A program made the translations under genes and the position numbers. The notes under the pieces are model-generated. The model was not told where the DNA came from. It saw only the letters and a program-made list of their open reading frames with translations, and searched no databases. This document shows, piece by piece, positions 10,370-18,259 of a stretch of 64,000 bases of DNA. Source of the stretch: Geothermobacter ehrlichii (GTDB lineage: Bacteria > Desulfobacterota > Desulfuromonadia > Desulfuromonadales > Geothermobacteraceae). Location of the stretch: the NCBI RefSeq assembly GCF_008124615.1, contig NZ_VNIB01000007.1, positions 115,001 to 179,000 of the forward strand, given 5' to 3'. The number at the start of each line of letters is the position of its first letter. Position 1 is the stretch's first letter.

Positions 10370-11239
10370 ATGGAAAGGATTGTCGACTCCCTGGACACAG
10401 GTCTGCCGCTGTCCGAATGGCTGCAGCGCCAGTTCCCCGCGGCCCCGGCCGGCTATCTGCGCCAGCTGCTGCGCAAGGGGCGGATTCTGGCCGACGGCCG
10501 GGTCGCCGAAGCCGACCTGCCGACCCGCCGCGGGATGCGGGTACGCCTGCCCGACAGCCGGCGGCTGCGCGAGATCGCGGAGCTGGCTCCCGCCCTGTCT
10601 ATTCTGCGCGAAACCGACGACTGGCTGGCCGTGAACAAGCCCGCGGGACTGGCGGTCCATCGGACCGCCGGCGTCGACACCGACCTGACCAGCCTGCTGC
10701 GGCAGCTGGTTCGGCGGCGGGGCGATCGCTACCGTCTTTCTCCGGTCCACCGGCTCGACCGCGGCACCTCCGGCGTCATCCTGTTCGCCAAGGGGCACCA
10801 GGCCGCCGGCCGGCTCGGCAAATCGCTGATGGCCGGCCTCTGGCGCAAGACCTATCTGGCGCTGGCCGCGGGTCTCGCCCCGCCCGGGGGCACCCTGGAC
10901 CAGCCGCTGCCGATCCGGGGAAAGATCAGGCCCTCGCGCGCCCGTTTCCGGCGTCTCGCCAGCCGCAACGGGCAGAGCCTGCTGCTGCTCGAACTCGAAA
11001 CCGGCCGCACCCACCAGCTGCGCCGTCAGCTGGCTGCGGCCGGCTGGCCCATCCTCGGCGACCGGCGCTACGGTGTCGACGCGCCCCCGCTTCCGCCCCG
11101 GCCCTTTCTCCACTGCCTGCGCATCGAGCTCGAAGACGGACAGACCCTGACCGCTCCCTTGCCACGCGAACTGCGCGACGGTCTGCGGCAGTGGCTGGCG
11201 TCGCCCGACGACGGAAAAGGGACTGGCCCGACAGCGTGA
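10370..11239 (+). CDS. RluA-family pseudouridine synthase
   Basis: About 289 residues; isomerises uridine to pseudouridine in rRNA or tRNA. The N-terminal part (about 1-70) resembles an S4 RNA-binding domain (LSEWLQRQF ... RQLLRKGRILADGRV). The catalytic motif HRLDRGTSGVILFAK contains the essential Asp, and ETGRTHQLRRQLAA is the second conserved block. The frame is open further upstream, but that stretch overlaps the probable promoter, so I place the start at the ATG at 10370. The gene is divergent from smc. The exact RNA target cannot be told from the sequence. Confidence 0.9.
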   Translation: MERIVDSLDTGLPLSEWLQRQFPAAPAGYLRQLLRKGRILADGRVAEADLPTRRGMRVRLPDSRRLREIAELAPALSILRETDDWLAVNKPAGLAVHRTAGVDTDLTSLLRQLVRRRGDRYRLSPVHRLDRGTSGVILFAKGHQAAGRLGKSLMAGLWRKTYLALAAGLAPPGGTLDQPLPIRGKIRPSRARFRRLASRNGQSLLLLELETGRTHQLRRQLAAAGWPILGDRRYGVDAPPLPPRPFLHCLRIELEDGQTLTAPLPRELRDGLRQWLASPDDGKGTGPTA

Positions 11240-11356
11240 AATGTTTATAATCGGACAGGAGTGACCTGCTCCCCGCTCCGGCCGCCGACGCCCGGCTAAG
11301 GGGAGCGAGCCGGAACGCCTTCGGCCGACAACCCCCAACCGACCCTGGTCTCGCGG

Positions 11357-14300
11357 ATGGCCCGAAAAAGCTCTCGCCAAATCGCCCGCATCATCATCCT
11401 GCTGTTCTGCCTGGGAGCCCTCGGCCTGAGCCTCTTCCTCGCCACCTTCGACCTGAACCGCTACCGTGGCGAAATCGAATCGGCCCTGAGCGACCTCTTC
11501 CGCCGCCCGGTCCGCTTCGCCAGCATCCGTTTTTCCGTCACCAAAGGACTGGCCATCGACTGCAACCAACTGGTGATCGGAAAAGACGCCAGCGACACCA
11601 TTTACCTGCAGGCCGACCATCTCTACATCAAGGTCGGCCTGCTGCCACTGCTGCAGGGGCAGCTGACCCTGCGCAAAATCATCCTGGCGCGGCCGCAACT
11701 GGTCATCAACCTCGACCGGCCGCAAAAAGCCGGGCCGGCCCCGCCGGCCGACAGCGGCAGCGACTGGTCCGACACCGGCCTGAGCGAAATCCGCATCCAC
11801 GACGGCGCCATCGAACTGCGCTTCCCCAGGAAAAGCGGCTATCCGCCGCTGCGGCTGACCGGCGCCGACCTCGGCCTCGGCGCCCGGCCGGACGGTCGGC
11901 TCGATCTCGTGCTCGACGCCCGCCTCGAGAAGGAACGGCTGAGCACCCCCCTTCACCTCGAAGGTATCGTTCGCGGCGACAGTCCGCTGCAATGGGGCCG
12001 CAATCCGCTGACCCTGGCTCTCAGGCTGCACGGCCTCCCCCTGGATGCCATCGACCACCGGCTGCTGCCCGACGGCGTCGCCCTCGCCGGCCGGGCCGAC
12101 CTCGACTGCCGGCTGCAGGGCAATCCGAACGAAGAACTCGCCTTCGATCTCGATCTGGCCGCCGACAGCGGCAGCCTGATGCGCCGGGAACGGCCGCCTC
12201 TCCCCCTCGGCCGCTGGCGCCTGCAAGGGACCTGGCGGCGGCAAAACGGAACCCAGAGTCTGGCCGGGCTGACCCTGAACCACGGCCGTCTGCGCCTGAA
12301 CGGCGAACTGCAGCTGGACCGGGACAACCTCGCCGGCCAGATTCGGCTGGCGCCGCTCGCCCTTGACGAGCTGCGCCCCTGGCTGCCGCAAGCAGACCTG
12401 CCCCGGCCGACCGGCACCCTCGGTTTCGATCTCGTCCTGCCGCGGACCCCCTGGACGGAACTGACCGCTACCGGCCTGCTGCGCCGTCTGCGGGGAGAAT
12501 TCCGCCTTGCCGACCTGGCCCTGCCGCTCGAAAAGCTTCCACCGCTCGAGCAGGGAGAAGCCCGCCTGCGGCTGGCGGACAGCGTTCTGAGCATTGAGCG
12601 CTTTACCGCCAGCTGGCAGGGTCGGACCCAACAGCTGCAGGGCCGCGTCGATCTGACCGGAGACATCCCGACCCTTGAGTTGAACGCCGAGCTGTCGCCG
12701 CCGCTGACGGCGCTGCTGCAGAAAACCGGCATGGATGCGAACCGGATCGACCTGAACGGTCCGCTGCCCGTCCAGGCGCGCATCAACGGACCGCTCGCCA
12801 ACCCGCGACTCGCCATCGAGGGCGACCTGACCCGGCTGACCGCCAACCTCGGCGGCTGGTTCCGCAAGCAGGCGGGCGAAGCCGGCACGATGAAACTGCA
12901 GCTGCAATACGGGAACGGAGGCTGGACGATCGAGCGGGGACGGATCACGCTGGCGGCGACGAGCGTCGATTTCAACGGCTCCATCGGCAGCAGGGGAGCC
13001 TACAGCCTGCACCTGAGCAGCGACGCCGTCGACCTGCGGCGTCTCGGCACCAGCCGGCATCTCGCCTGGTACCGTCTGCGCGGCACCGCCGGTCTCGACC
13101 TGCAGCTTGCCGGCTCCGCCGACAGGCCGCTGCAGATCAACGGCCGAATCACCCTGCAGAACGCCGGCACGCACCTCACCTCCATCCTCGCCGACCTCGA
13201 CCGGATCAAAGGCACTTTCCTGTTCCACGGCCGTTCCTTTGACACCGTTCTGCTCAACGCCCGGCTGGGAGATTCGCCGGTCACCATCCAGGCCCGTCTC
13301 GCCGACTTCGACCGGCCGCGCCTGGAACTGCGGCTGCAGGGGCGCAAGGTGCGGGCCGATGAACTGATCTTCAAAACGACCGACAACTGGTTTCACAACC
13401 TGGATGCCGAACTTGCCATCGACGGTGACGGCATCCGCTTCAAGAAGGTCGCCGTACGCCTCGACGGCGGCACCGACTGCGTCGTCAGCGGCGCCATGCT
13501 GGGCTGGAAAAACCCGCAGGTGCAGCTGCAGGCAAACGCCGCCTGGGCCGACATCGACGAAATCATCGGGCTCTGGCGGGGGCCGGCCAAGGCCCACTCC
13601 CCCGCCGCGGAAGGGCCGCCGGCGTCAGGAAAAAAGAGCAGACAGGGAACGCTGGTCACCGTCGAGGCCCGGGTCGCCAGAGGGCGTTTCGGCCGCCTGA
13701 ACTTCACGGAGGCCGCCGGAACCGTCACCAGCGACGGACGCGGCCTGCTGACCGTCTTTCCCCTGCATTTCAGGGCCAGAGAGGGCTACGCCACCGGTAT
13801 GGTGATCAGCGACGGCACCGGCCCCGGCCCGACCCGGCTGAAGATAGCCGGGCACGCGGAAAACTTTCCGGCGGCGGCCATTCATCGCGACCTGTTGCAG
13901 CAAAAGAGCCTGCTCAGCGGCACCCTGCGCGGCGATTTCTACCTGGAGGGCGAAGCCGGCAGGAACTTCATCCCCACCCTCGACGGCGGCGTCAGCCTCG
14001 AGGTCAGGGACGGCGTGCTGAACAAGTTCGCCTTCCTCTCCAAGGTCTTCTCCCTGCTCAATGTGTCGCAGCTCTTCGCCTTCAAGCTGCCCGACCTGGT
14101 GGAAAAGGGGATGCCCTACCAGAGCCTGACAGTGACCGTCTCGATCGAACAGGGGATAGTGCACACCGAAGACCTGCTGCTGCGCAGCGAGGCCATGGAC
14201 CTTTCCTTCGTCGGCGACTACGACCTGCCGCGCAACCGGCTCGATGCCGTGGTCGGGGTCAAACCGCTGAAGACCGTCGACAGGATCATCACCAAGATCC

Positions 14301-14521
14301 CCATCGCCGGCTGGATTCTCGGCGGGCGGGAACGGGCGCTGGTCACCGCCCACTTCAAAATCACCGGCGACGCCTCAAAACCGCAGGTCGAGGCCATCCC
14401 CGTCACCTCGCTGTCAAAAAAGATCTTCGGCATCTTCAAACGGGTGCTCACCCTGCCCGGCGAAGTGCTGACCGATCCGGGCAAGGTGCTGCTGCCGCAG
14501 CCGAGCGACCCTGAAAAATAG
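11357..14521 (+). CDS. AsmA-like inner-membrane/periplasmic protein
   Basis: 1054 residues. One N-terminal transmembrane segment (about 10-30, IIILLFCLGALGLSLFLATF) is followed by the AsmA-type start DLNRYRGEIESALSDLFRRPVRF. A very long, beta-rich periplasmic part is full of short repeated strand patterns (LNGELQL, INGRITLQNAG, VKVRADEL-type). Near the C-terminus is the AsmA/DUF3971-like block (GVSLEVRDGVLNKFAFLSKVFSLLN ... LRSEAMDLSFVGDYDLPRNRLD). Relatives are bridge-like proteins implicated in phospholipid transport or outer-membrane assembly. It has its own 117-bp upstream gap with no strong promoter seen. Confidence 0.85.
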   Translation: MARKSSRQIARIIILLFCLGALGLSLFLATFDLNRYRGEIESALSDLFRRPVRFASIRFSVTKGLAIDCNQLVIGKDASDTIYLQADHLYIKVGLLPLLQGQLTLRKIILARPQLVINLDRPQKAGPAPPADSGSDWSDTGLSEIRIHDGAIELRFPRKSGYPPLRLTGADLGLGARPDGRLDLVLDARLEKERLSTPLHLEGIVRGDSPLQWGRNPLTLALRLHGLPLDAIDHRLLPDGVALAGRADLDCRLQGNPNEELAFDLDLAADSGSLMRRERPPLPLGRWRLQGTWRRQNGTQSLAGLTLNHGRLRLNGELQLDRDNLAGQIRLAPLALDELRPWLPQADLPRPTGTLGFDLVLPRTPWTELTATGLLRRLRGEFRLADLALPLEKLPPLEQGEARLRLADSVLSIERFTASWQGRTQQLQGRVDLTGDIPTLELNAELSPPLTALLQKTGMDANRIDLNGPLPVQARINGPLANPRLAIEGDLTRLTANLGGWFRKQAGEAGTMKLQLQYGNGGWTIERGRITLAATSVDFNGSIGSRGAYSLHLSSDAVDLRRLGTSRHLAWYRLRGTAGLDLQLAGSADRPLQINGRITLQNAGTHLTSILADLDRIKGTFLFHGRSFDTVLLNARLGDSPVTIQARLADFDRPRLELRLQGRKVRADELIFKTTDNWFHNLDAELAIDGDGIRFKKVAVRLDGGTDCVVSGAMLGWKNPQVQLQANAAWADIDEIIGLWRGPAKAHSPAAEGPPASGKKSRQGTLVTVEARVARGRFGRLNFTEAAGTVTSDGRGLLTVFPLHFRAREGYATGMVISDGTGPGPTRLKIAGHAENFPAAAIHRDLLQQKSLLSGTLRGDFYLEGEAGRNFIPTLDGGVSLEVRDGVLNKFAFLSKVFSLLNVSQLFAFKLPDLVEKGMPYQSLTVTVSIEQGIVHTEDLLLRSEAMDLSFVGDYDLPRNRLDAVVGVKPLKTVDRIITKIPIAGWILGGRERALVTAHFKITGDASKPQVEAIPVTSLSKKIFGIFKRVLTLPGEVLTDPGKVLLPQPSDPEK

Positions 14522-14542
14522 TTTCGCGGTTCGAGACTTTCC

Positions 14543-14580
14543 AGCCGCAGATGACACCGATTTACACGGACAAGATGAAT
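14543..14580. repeat. degenerate copy of the 10-bp-periodic repeat arm
   Basis: GCCGCAGATGACACCGATTT and the following ACACGGACAAGATG have the ten-base spacing and sense of one arm of the repeat family that fills the 27-44 kb intergenic gaps. This is the only trace of that family seen left of 27 kb. Confidence 0.45.
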
Positions 14581-14610
14581 CGAAGTGTTGGGCGCCCGCC
14601 TTTCTGCTTT

Positions 14611-14639
14611 TTGACACCCCGCCCCGGGTGTGCTAAAAA
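14611..14639 (+). promoter_or_regulatory. sigma70-type promoter for menG/ubiE
   Basis: Consensus TTGACA (14611-14616), a 17-bp spacer and TAAAAA (14634-14639). Predicted start near 14646. It overlaps the earliest possible start (14630) of the methyltransferase frame and therefore supports translation from the ATG at 14675. Confidence 0.7.
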
Positions 14640-14674
14640 CGGCGCCAAACCCATCCCGAAAGAATCACCTCTCA

Positions 14675-15388
14675 ATGTTTCGACTCAGTGAAAAGGGGCG
14701 CAACATCCGCGAGATGTTTGACGCCATCGCCCCCCGCTACGACCTGCTCAACCGGCTGCTGTCGCTCGGCATCGACCGGCGCTGGCGCACCCGCGCCGTG
14801 TCACAGCTGGCCATACCGCCGGGCGGCCGGGTCCTCGACGTCGCCACCGGAACCGGCGACGTCGCCCTCGAAATCGCCTTCCGTACCGATCCAAGCGTCA
14901 AGATCGTCGGCCTCGACCTGACGCCCGGCATGCTGGTGGTCGGCAAGGGAAAAATCGCGGCGACCCGGCACCGCGACCGCATCACGCTGGTCAGCTGCCC
15001 CTGCGAAGCCATCCCGCATCCGGACGCCACCTTCGACGGCGTCACCATCGCCTTCGGCATCCGCAACGTGGTCGATCGCGAAGCCGGCCTGAAAGAGATG
15101 TTTCGGGTGCTCAAGCCGGGCGGACGGGCGGTCATACTCGAATTCTCCACGCCGAGCAATCCCTTCTTCCGGGCGATCTACCACTTCTACTTTCATCGCA
15201 TTCTCCCCCTGCTCGGAGGGCTGCTGTCGAAACGGAGCGCCTACAGTTACCTGCCCGACTCGGTGAGCAAATTTCCCGACCGGGCGGCGTTCAAGGCGAT
15301 GATGGCCGCTGCCGGCTTCACCGGCCTCTACCACCGGGACCTGACCTTCGGCATCGCCACCATCTACGTCGGCGACCGGCCGGCCTGA
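14675..15388 (+). CDS. ubiE: demethylmenaquinone/ubiquinone C-methyltransferase
   Basis: 237-residue SAM-dependent methyltransferase that performs the last C-methylation of menaquinone (or ubiquinone). The family blocks are all visible: IREMFDAIAPRYDLLNRLLSLGIDRRWR at the N-terminus, the SAM motif VLDVATGTGDVALE, then GIRNVVDREAGLKEMFRVLKPGGRAVILEFS and the C-terminal YLPDSVSKFPD with FGIATIYVGDRP. In an anaerobic deltaproteobacterium menaquinone is the likely product (MenG role). Start chosen at the ATG at 14675 because the upstream extension overlaps the promoter and is not family-like. Confidence 0.93.
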   Translation: MFRLSEKGRNIREMFDAIAPRYDLLNRLLSLGIDRRWRTRAVSQLAIPPGGRVLDVATGTGDVALEIAFRTDPSVKIVGLDLTPGMLVVGKGKIAATRHRDRITLVSCPCEAIPHPDATFDGVTIAFGIRNVVDREAGLKEMFRVLKPGGRAVILEFSTPSNPFFRAIYHFYFHRILPLLGGLLSKRSAYSYLPDSVSKFPDRAAFKAMMAAAGFTGLYHRDLTFGIATIYVGDRPA

Positions 15389-15450
15389 ATTCTGTTATGC
15401 TGACAGGGGAAAGCGACCGAAACTGACCAGCACCAAGCGGGGAGGTTGTC

Positions 15451-15978
15451 ATGCGACAGGCCCTTGTCATCATCGACATGCTCAACGACTTCGTCCAGCC
15501 CGGCGCCCCCCTGGAAGTTCCGGCGACCCGGGAGATCCTGCCGGCCCTGCAACAGCGCCTGCGGCAGGCGCGCGCGCAGGGACTGCCGGTCATCCACGTC
15601 TGCGACGCCCACGCCCCCGACGACAGCGAGTTCAGCCGCATGGGCTGGCCGCCGCACGCCGTGCGCGGCACCCGGGGCGCACAGATTGTCGACGAGCTGG
15701 CTCCCCTGCCCGGCGAAACCACGGTCTGCAAGACCACCTATTCGGGATTCCACGCCACCGACCTGGACGAGCATCTGCGCCGGCTGCAGGTCGACGAACT
15801 GGTCCTGACCGGCTGCGTCACCAGCATCTGCGTGCTGTACACGGCGGCCGACGCGGTGATGCGCGGCTACCGGGTCAGGGTTCCCGCCGACTGCGTCGCC
15901 CATCTCGACCCCGGGGACGGGGCCTTCGCCCTGCGGCAGATGCGGCAGGTGCTGGGCGTCGACGTCGAGGAAGACTGA
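15451..15978 (+). CDS. isochorismatase-fold hydrolase (nicotinamidase-like)
   Basis: 175-residue cysteine hydrolase. The triad is readable: D9 (ALVIIDMLNDF), K94 (TVCKTTYSGF) and nucleophile C127 (GCVTSICV). This pattern fits nicotinamidase/pyrazinamidase-like members that convert nicotinamide to nicotinate for NAD salvage, but other amidases and isochorismatases share it, so the substrate is open. A clear ribosome-binding site (GGGGAGG) precedes the ATG. It is 62 bp after ubiE and 35 bp before the NUDIX gene, probably co-transcribed. Confidence 0.85.
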   Translation: MRQALVIIDMLNDFVQPGAPLEVPATREILPALQQRLRQARAQGLPVIHVCDAHAPDDSEFSRMGWPPHAVRGTRGAQIVDELAPLPGETTVCKTTYSGFHATDLDEHLRRLQVDELVLTGCVTSICVLYTAADAVMRGYRVRVPADCVAHLDPGDGAFALRQMRQVLGVDVEED

Positions 15979-16013
15979 GAAACCGCCTTCTCCGGAGCCC
16001 CGCGCGACCCGCC

Positions 16014-16400
16014 ATGCCGCCCCTGATCGTCACCGCAGCCATCATCGAGGAGCAAGGCCGTTTCCTGGTCACCCGCCGCCCGGACGACTGCCGTCACGCC
16101 GGCCTGTGGGAGTTTCCCGGCGGCAAACTGGAAGACGGCGAAGCCCCCGAGCAGGCCTTGATCCGCGAGTTGCGCGAAGAACTCGATCTCGACATCGAGG
16201 TCGCCGGCATCGTCGATGTCCTTCACCATCGCTACGACTGGGGCGCCATCCTGCTGCTCGCCTACCGGGCACGCATCCTCGGCGGTCGAATCCGTCACCT
16301 CGGCGTGGCCGAACACCGCTGGGTGCGTCCCGACGAGATGCTGGCGCTTCCCTTCCTGCCGGCCGACGCTCCCCTGGTACGGAAACTGGCGGGGACCTGA
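16014..16400 (+). CDS. mutT: MutT-type NUDIX hydrolase
   Basis: 128 residues, the usual MutT size; a cytoplasmic pyrophosphohydrolase probably removing 8-oxo-dGTP from the nucleotide pool. The NUDIX box is complete from GGKLEDGEAPEQALI to RELREELDLDI, preceded by ITAAIIEEQGRFLVTRR-type and GLWEFPGGKL sequences that are characteristic of MutT rather than of ADP-sugar NUDIX enzymes. It ends the plus-strand housekeeping group that begins with ubiE. Confidence 0.85.
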   Translation: MPPLIVTAAIIEEQGRFLVTRRPDDCRHAGLWEFPGGKLEDGEAPEQALIRELREELDLDIEVAGIVDVLHHRYDWGAILLLAYRARILGGRIRHLGVAEHRWVRPDEMLALPFLPADAPLVRKLAGT

Positions 16401-17035
16401 CTCTCGCCTCAGGCTGCTGAAAAAGGCCTGCGGGCGGCATCATCCTCATCGACGCACCTCGAAACATGCCTCACGCCCGGAAGGCCGGATACCTTGCGTC
16501 CGGACTTTTTGCCCGGCCGGTCACCAGTCATTCCCCACAATGAACCCCGCATCGGCCCGGAACGCTCCCGGGAACCCGTAGTGAAAAATTTTCCGACATC
16601 GATTCGACAGCCGAAACGCCGATGCTATAATTTTCAACACATCGCTGCGAATCGAAATCCGTTTTACCGCCAGACCTCCAGACAACCCAAACAGGAAACC
16701 CGTTTCAAAACACTCCCGACCGGGGGACGAAAGATGCAGCGATTTATCAAACTTTTTACCACAAATAATAAAATGCAATTTTACAGAGCCGCATTCGGCC
16801 GAAAACATATGCGGCATATTTTGCGATTCATGGGGCAGGCAAGCCAGCATTTCATAACATTGCACATTTCCCATCTGTTTGATTTAAATGGTTTTTTTAG
16901 CAACATTTACGTCTGCAAAAAAAAGAGATTGACAAAAATAAAACGCCGTATTACTTTTTCGTCCAATATTTTTAAAACAGTGTGCCGAAATCGAGGCATC
17001 GCGAACATCAGCCGCAGTTTTCGAGGAGTTGAAAC
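16401..17035. other. 635-bp AT-rich gap before the IclR-type gene
   Basis: No convincing gene on either strand; open frames here lack any family character. The second half (about 16740-16990) is sharply AT-rich against a GC-rich background. A TTGACA hexamer at 16929-16934 followed 17 bp later by TACTTT could be the promoter of the downstream regulator. A half-site of the MITE-like end lies near 16410. Confidence 0.5.
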
Positions 17036-17806
17036 TTGGGCGCGAGAGGGCGTGAATCCTATTCCATCCAGTCGGTCGAGAACGCGCTGGACGTTCTCGA
17101 GGCGCTCTCCGAAGAGGAAGGCGAGGTACGCATTTCACGGCTCAGCCAGCGCCTCGGCATGAACAAAACCAGCGTTTTCCGGCTGATGGCCACCTTCGAG
17201 AGCCGTGGCTATGTCGAACGCGAAGACGGATCGAGCAAATACCGGCTGGGACTTTCTGCCTACGAGGTCGCGCAGAAACTGCTTTCCCGCATGGAGCTGC
17301 TGCGCAAGGCCAGGCCGGTGATGGAAAAGCTGGTTCGCTCCACGAAAGAAGCGGTCTACCTCACCGTACCGCGCACCGGAGAGGTACTGTTCTTTGACAT
17401 GGTCGACACCACCTACCAGGTCAAGATCGTATCCCTGGTGGGTCGCCGCTACCCGCTGGAAACCACGGCGGCCGGTCGTGTTCAGCTCGCCTTCGCCGAA
17501 GAAAGCGACAGACCGCAGCTCGACGAAGGACAGAAGCTCGACCTGACCCGCATCCACGCCCAGGGCTTCTGCCAGGACACGGGCACGCTCGGCGACGGCG
17601 TCACCGCCCTGGCGGTGCCGCTGCTGACCAAGGGCGGGCGGCTGGCCGGCAGTCTCTGCCTGGTCGCCCCGGACTTCCGGATGTCAGAGGAGATCATCCG
17701 GGACGAACTGGCGCCGCAACTGGTCGAGGCCGGCACCATCATTTCCAGCAAGCTCGGCTATGTCGGTCATTTTCTCGGCGGCGGAGTTTCTCCCGGCCGC
17801 AATTGA
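17036..17806 (+). CDS. IclR-family transcriptional regulator
   Basis: 256 residues. N-terminal winged helix-turn-helix (SIQSVENALDVLEALSEEEGEVRISRLSQRL ... NKTSVFRLMATFESRGYVER, about 5-70) followed by an IclR effector-binding domain (about 85-245, EAVYLTVPRTGEVLFFDMVD, RRYPLETTAAGRVQLAF). Start: a TTG at 17036 preceded by GAGGAG at suitable distance. Sitting just upstream of a DUF4212/sodium-solute symporter pair in the same direction, it probably controls uptake of acetate or a similar small organic acid. The effector is unknown. Confidence 0.88.
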   Translation: MGARGRESYSIQSVENALDVLEALSEEEGEVRISRLSQRLGMNKTSVFRLMATFESRGYVEREDGSSKYRLGLSAYEVAQKLLSRMELLRKARPVMEKLVRSTKEAVYLTVPRTGEVLFFDMVDTTYQVKIVSLVGRRYPLETTAAGRVQLAFAEESDRPQLDEGQKLDLTRIHAQGFCQDTGTLGDGVTALAVPLLTKGGRLAGSLCLVAPDFRMSEEIIRDELAPQLVEAGTIISSKLGYVGHFLGGGVSPGRN

Positions 17807-17847
17807 AAGCAATGTGAGTTTTCGGTCCGGGCAGGACCAGGACCGGG

Positions 17848-17947
17848 TTGACAAGGAGGTGACAGAGTCAAATCAACGACCGCTGGTGTTCCCCCGCGGC
17901 CACAGGGTCTGGATGCAAGGGGGGAGAAGAGTCAGGTTGTTCAACCA
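17848..17947 (+). promoter_or_regulatory. possible control region of the symporter operon
   Basis: The 171-bp gap between the IclR-type gene and the symporter small subunit holds a TTGACA hexamer at 17848 with no good -10 partner, and a short inverted repeat GGTTG-TT-CAACC near 17935-17946 that could be an operator. Both are weak, pattern-only calls. Confidence 0.3.
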
Positions 17948-17977
17948 ACGTAATGAGGAGAGAGAGGAGGCAAAACT

Positions 17978-18244
17978 ATGGCAGAACATCATGCACATGA
18001 TCACGAAGGGTATTGGAAAGCGACCCTCGGCCTGGTCAGAAACATTCTGATCGTCTGGTTCGTCGTGTCCTACGGGCTCGGCATCATTCTGGCCCCGGCA
18101 CTCAACGGCATCAAGATTGGCGGTTATCCGCTGGGATTCTGGTTCGCCCAGCAGGGCTCCATTTATGTTTTCGTGGCGCTCATCTTCATCTACGCCAAAC
18201 TCATGGGCAAAATCGACGAGAAGTTTGACGTCCACGAAGATTAA
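17978..18244 (+). CDS. DUF4212 small subunit of a sodium:solute symporter
   Basis: 88 residues with two transmembrane segments (about 22-42 and 58-77) and a His/Glu-rich N-terminus. The block PLGFWFAQQGSIYVFVALIFIYA is the family signature. Proteins of this family accompany large sodium/solute symporters of the VC_2705 type, which in Geobacter relatives take up acetate. A strong ribosome-binding site (GAGAGAGGAGG) precedes the ATG, and the stop is 15 bp before the symporter start, so the two are clearly one operon. Confidence 0.88.
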   Translation: MAEHHAHDHEGYWKATLGLVRNILIVWFVVSYGLGIILAPALNGIKIGGYPLGFWFAQQGSIYVFVALIFIYAKLMGKIDEKFDVHED

Positions 18245-18259
18245 GGGAGGATTTCTACA

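Noticed and set aside
6537-10634. 1365-residue open frame opposite smc
   Set aside because: Antisense shadow of a GC-rich gene: low-complexity Leu/Gln/Pro-rich translation, no family character, while smc on the other strand is unmistakable.
10253-13597. 1114-residue open frame opposite the AsmA-like gene
   Set aside because: Gly/Val/Gln-rich antisense shadow; it also overlaps the pseudouridine synthase gene.
16494-17162. 222-residue frame upstream of the IclR-type gene
   Set aside because: It runs out of frame through the AT-rich gap and into the regulator gene; composition is not protein-like.
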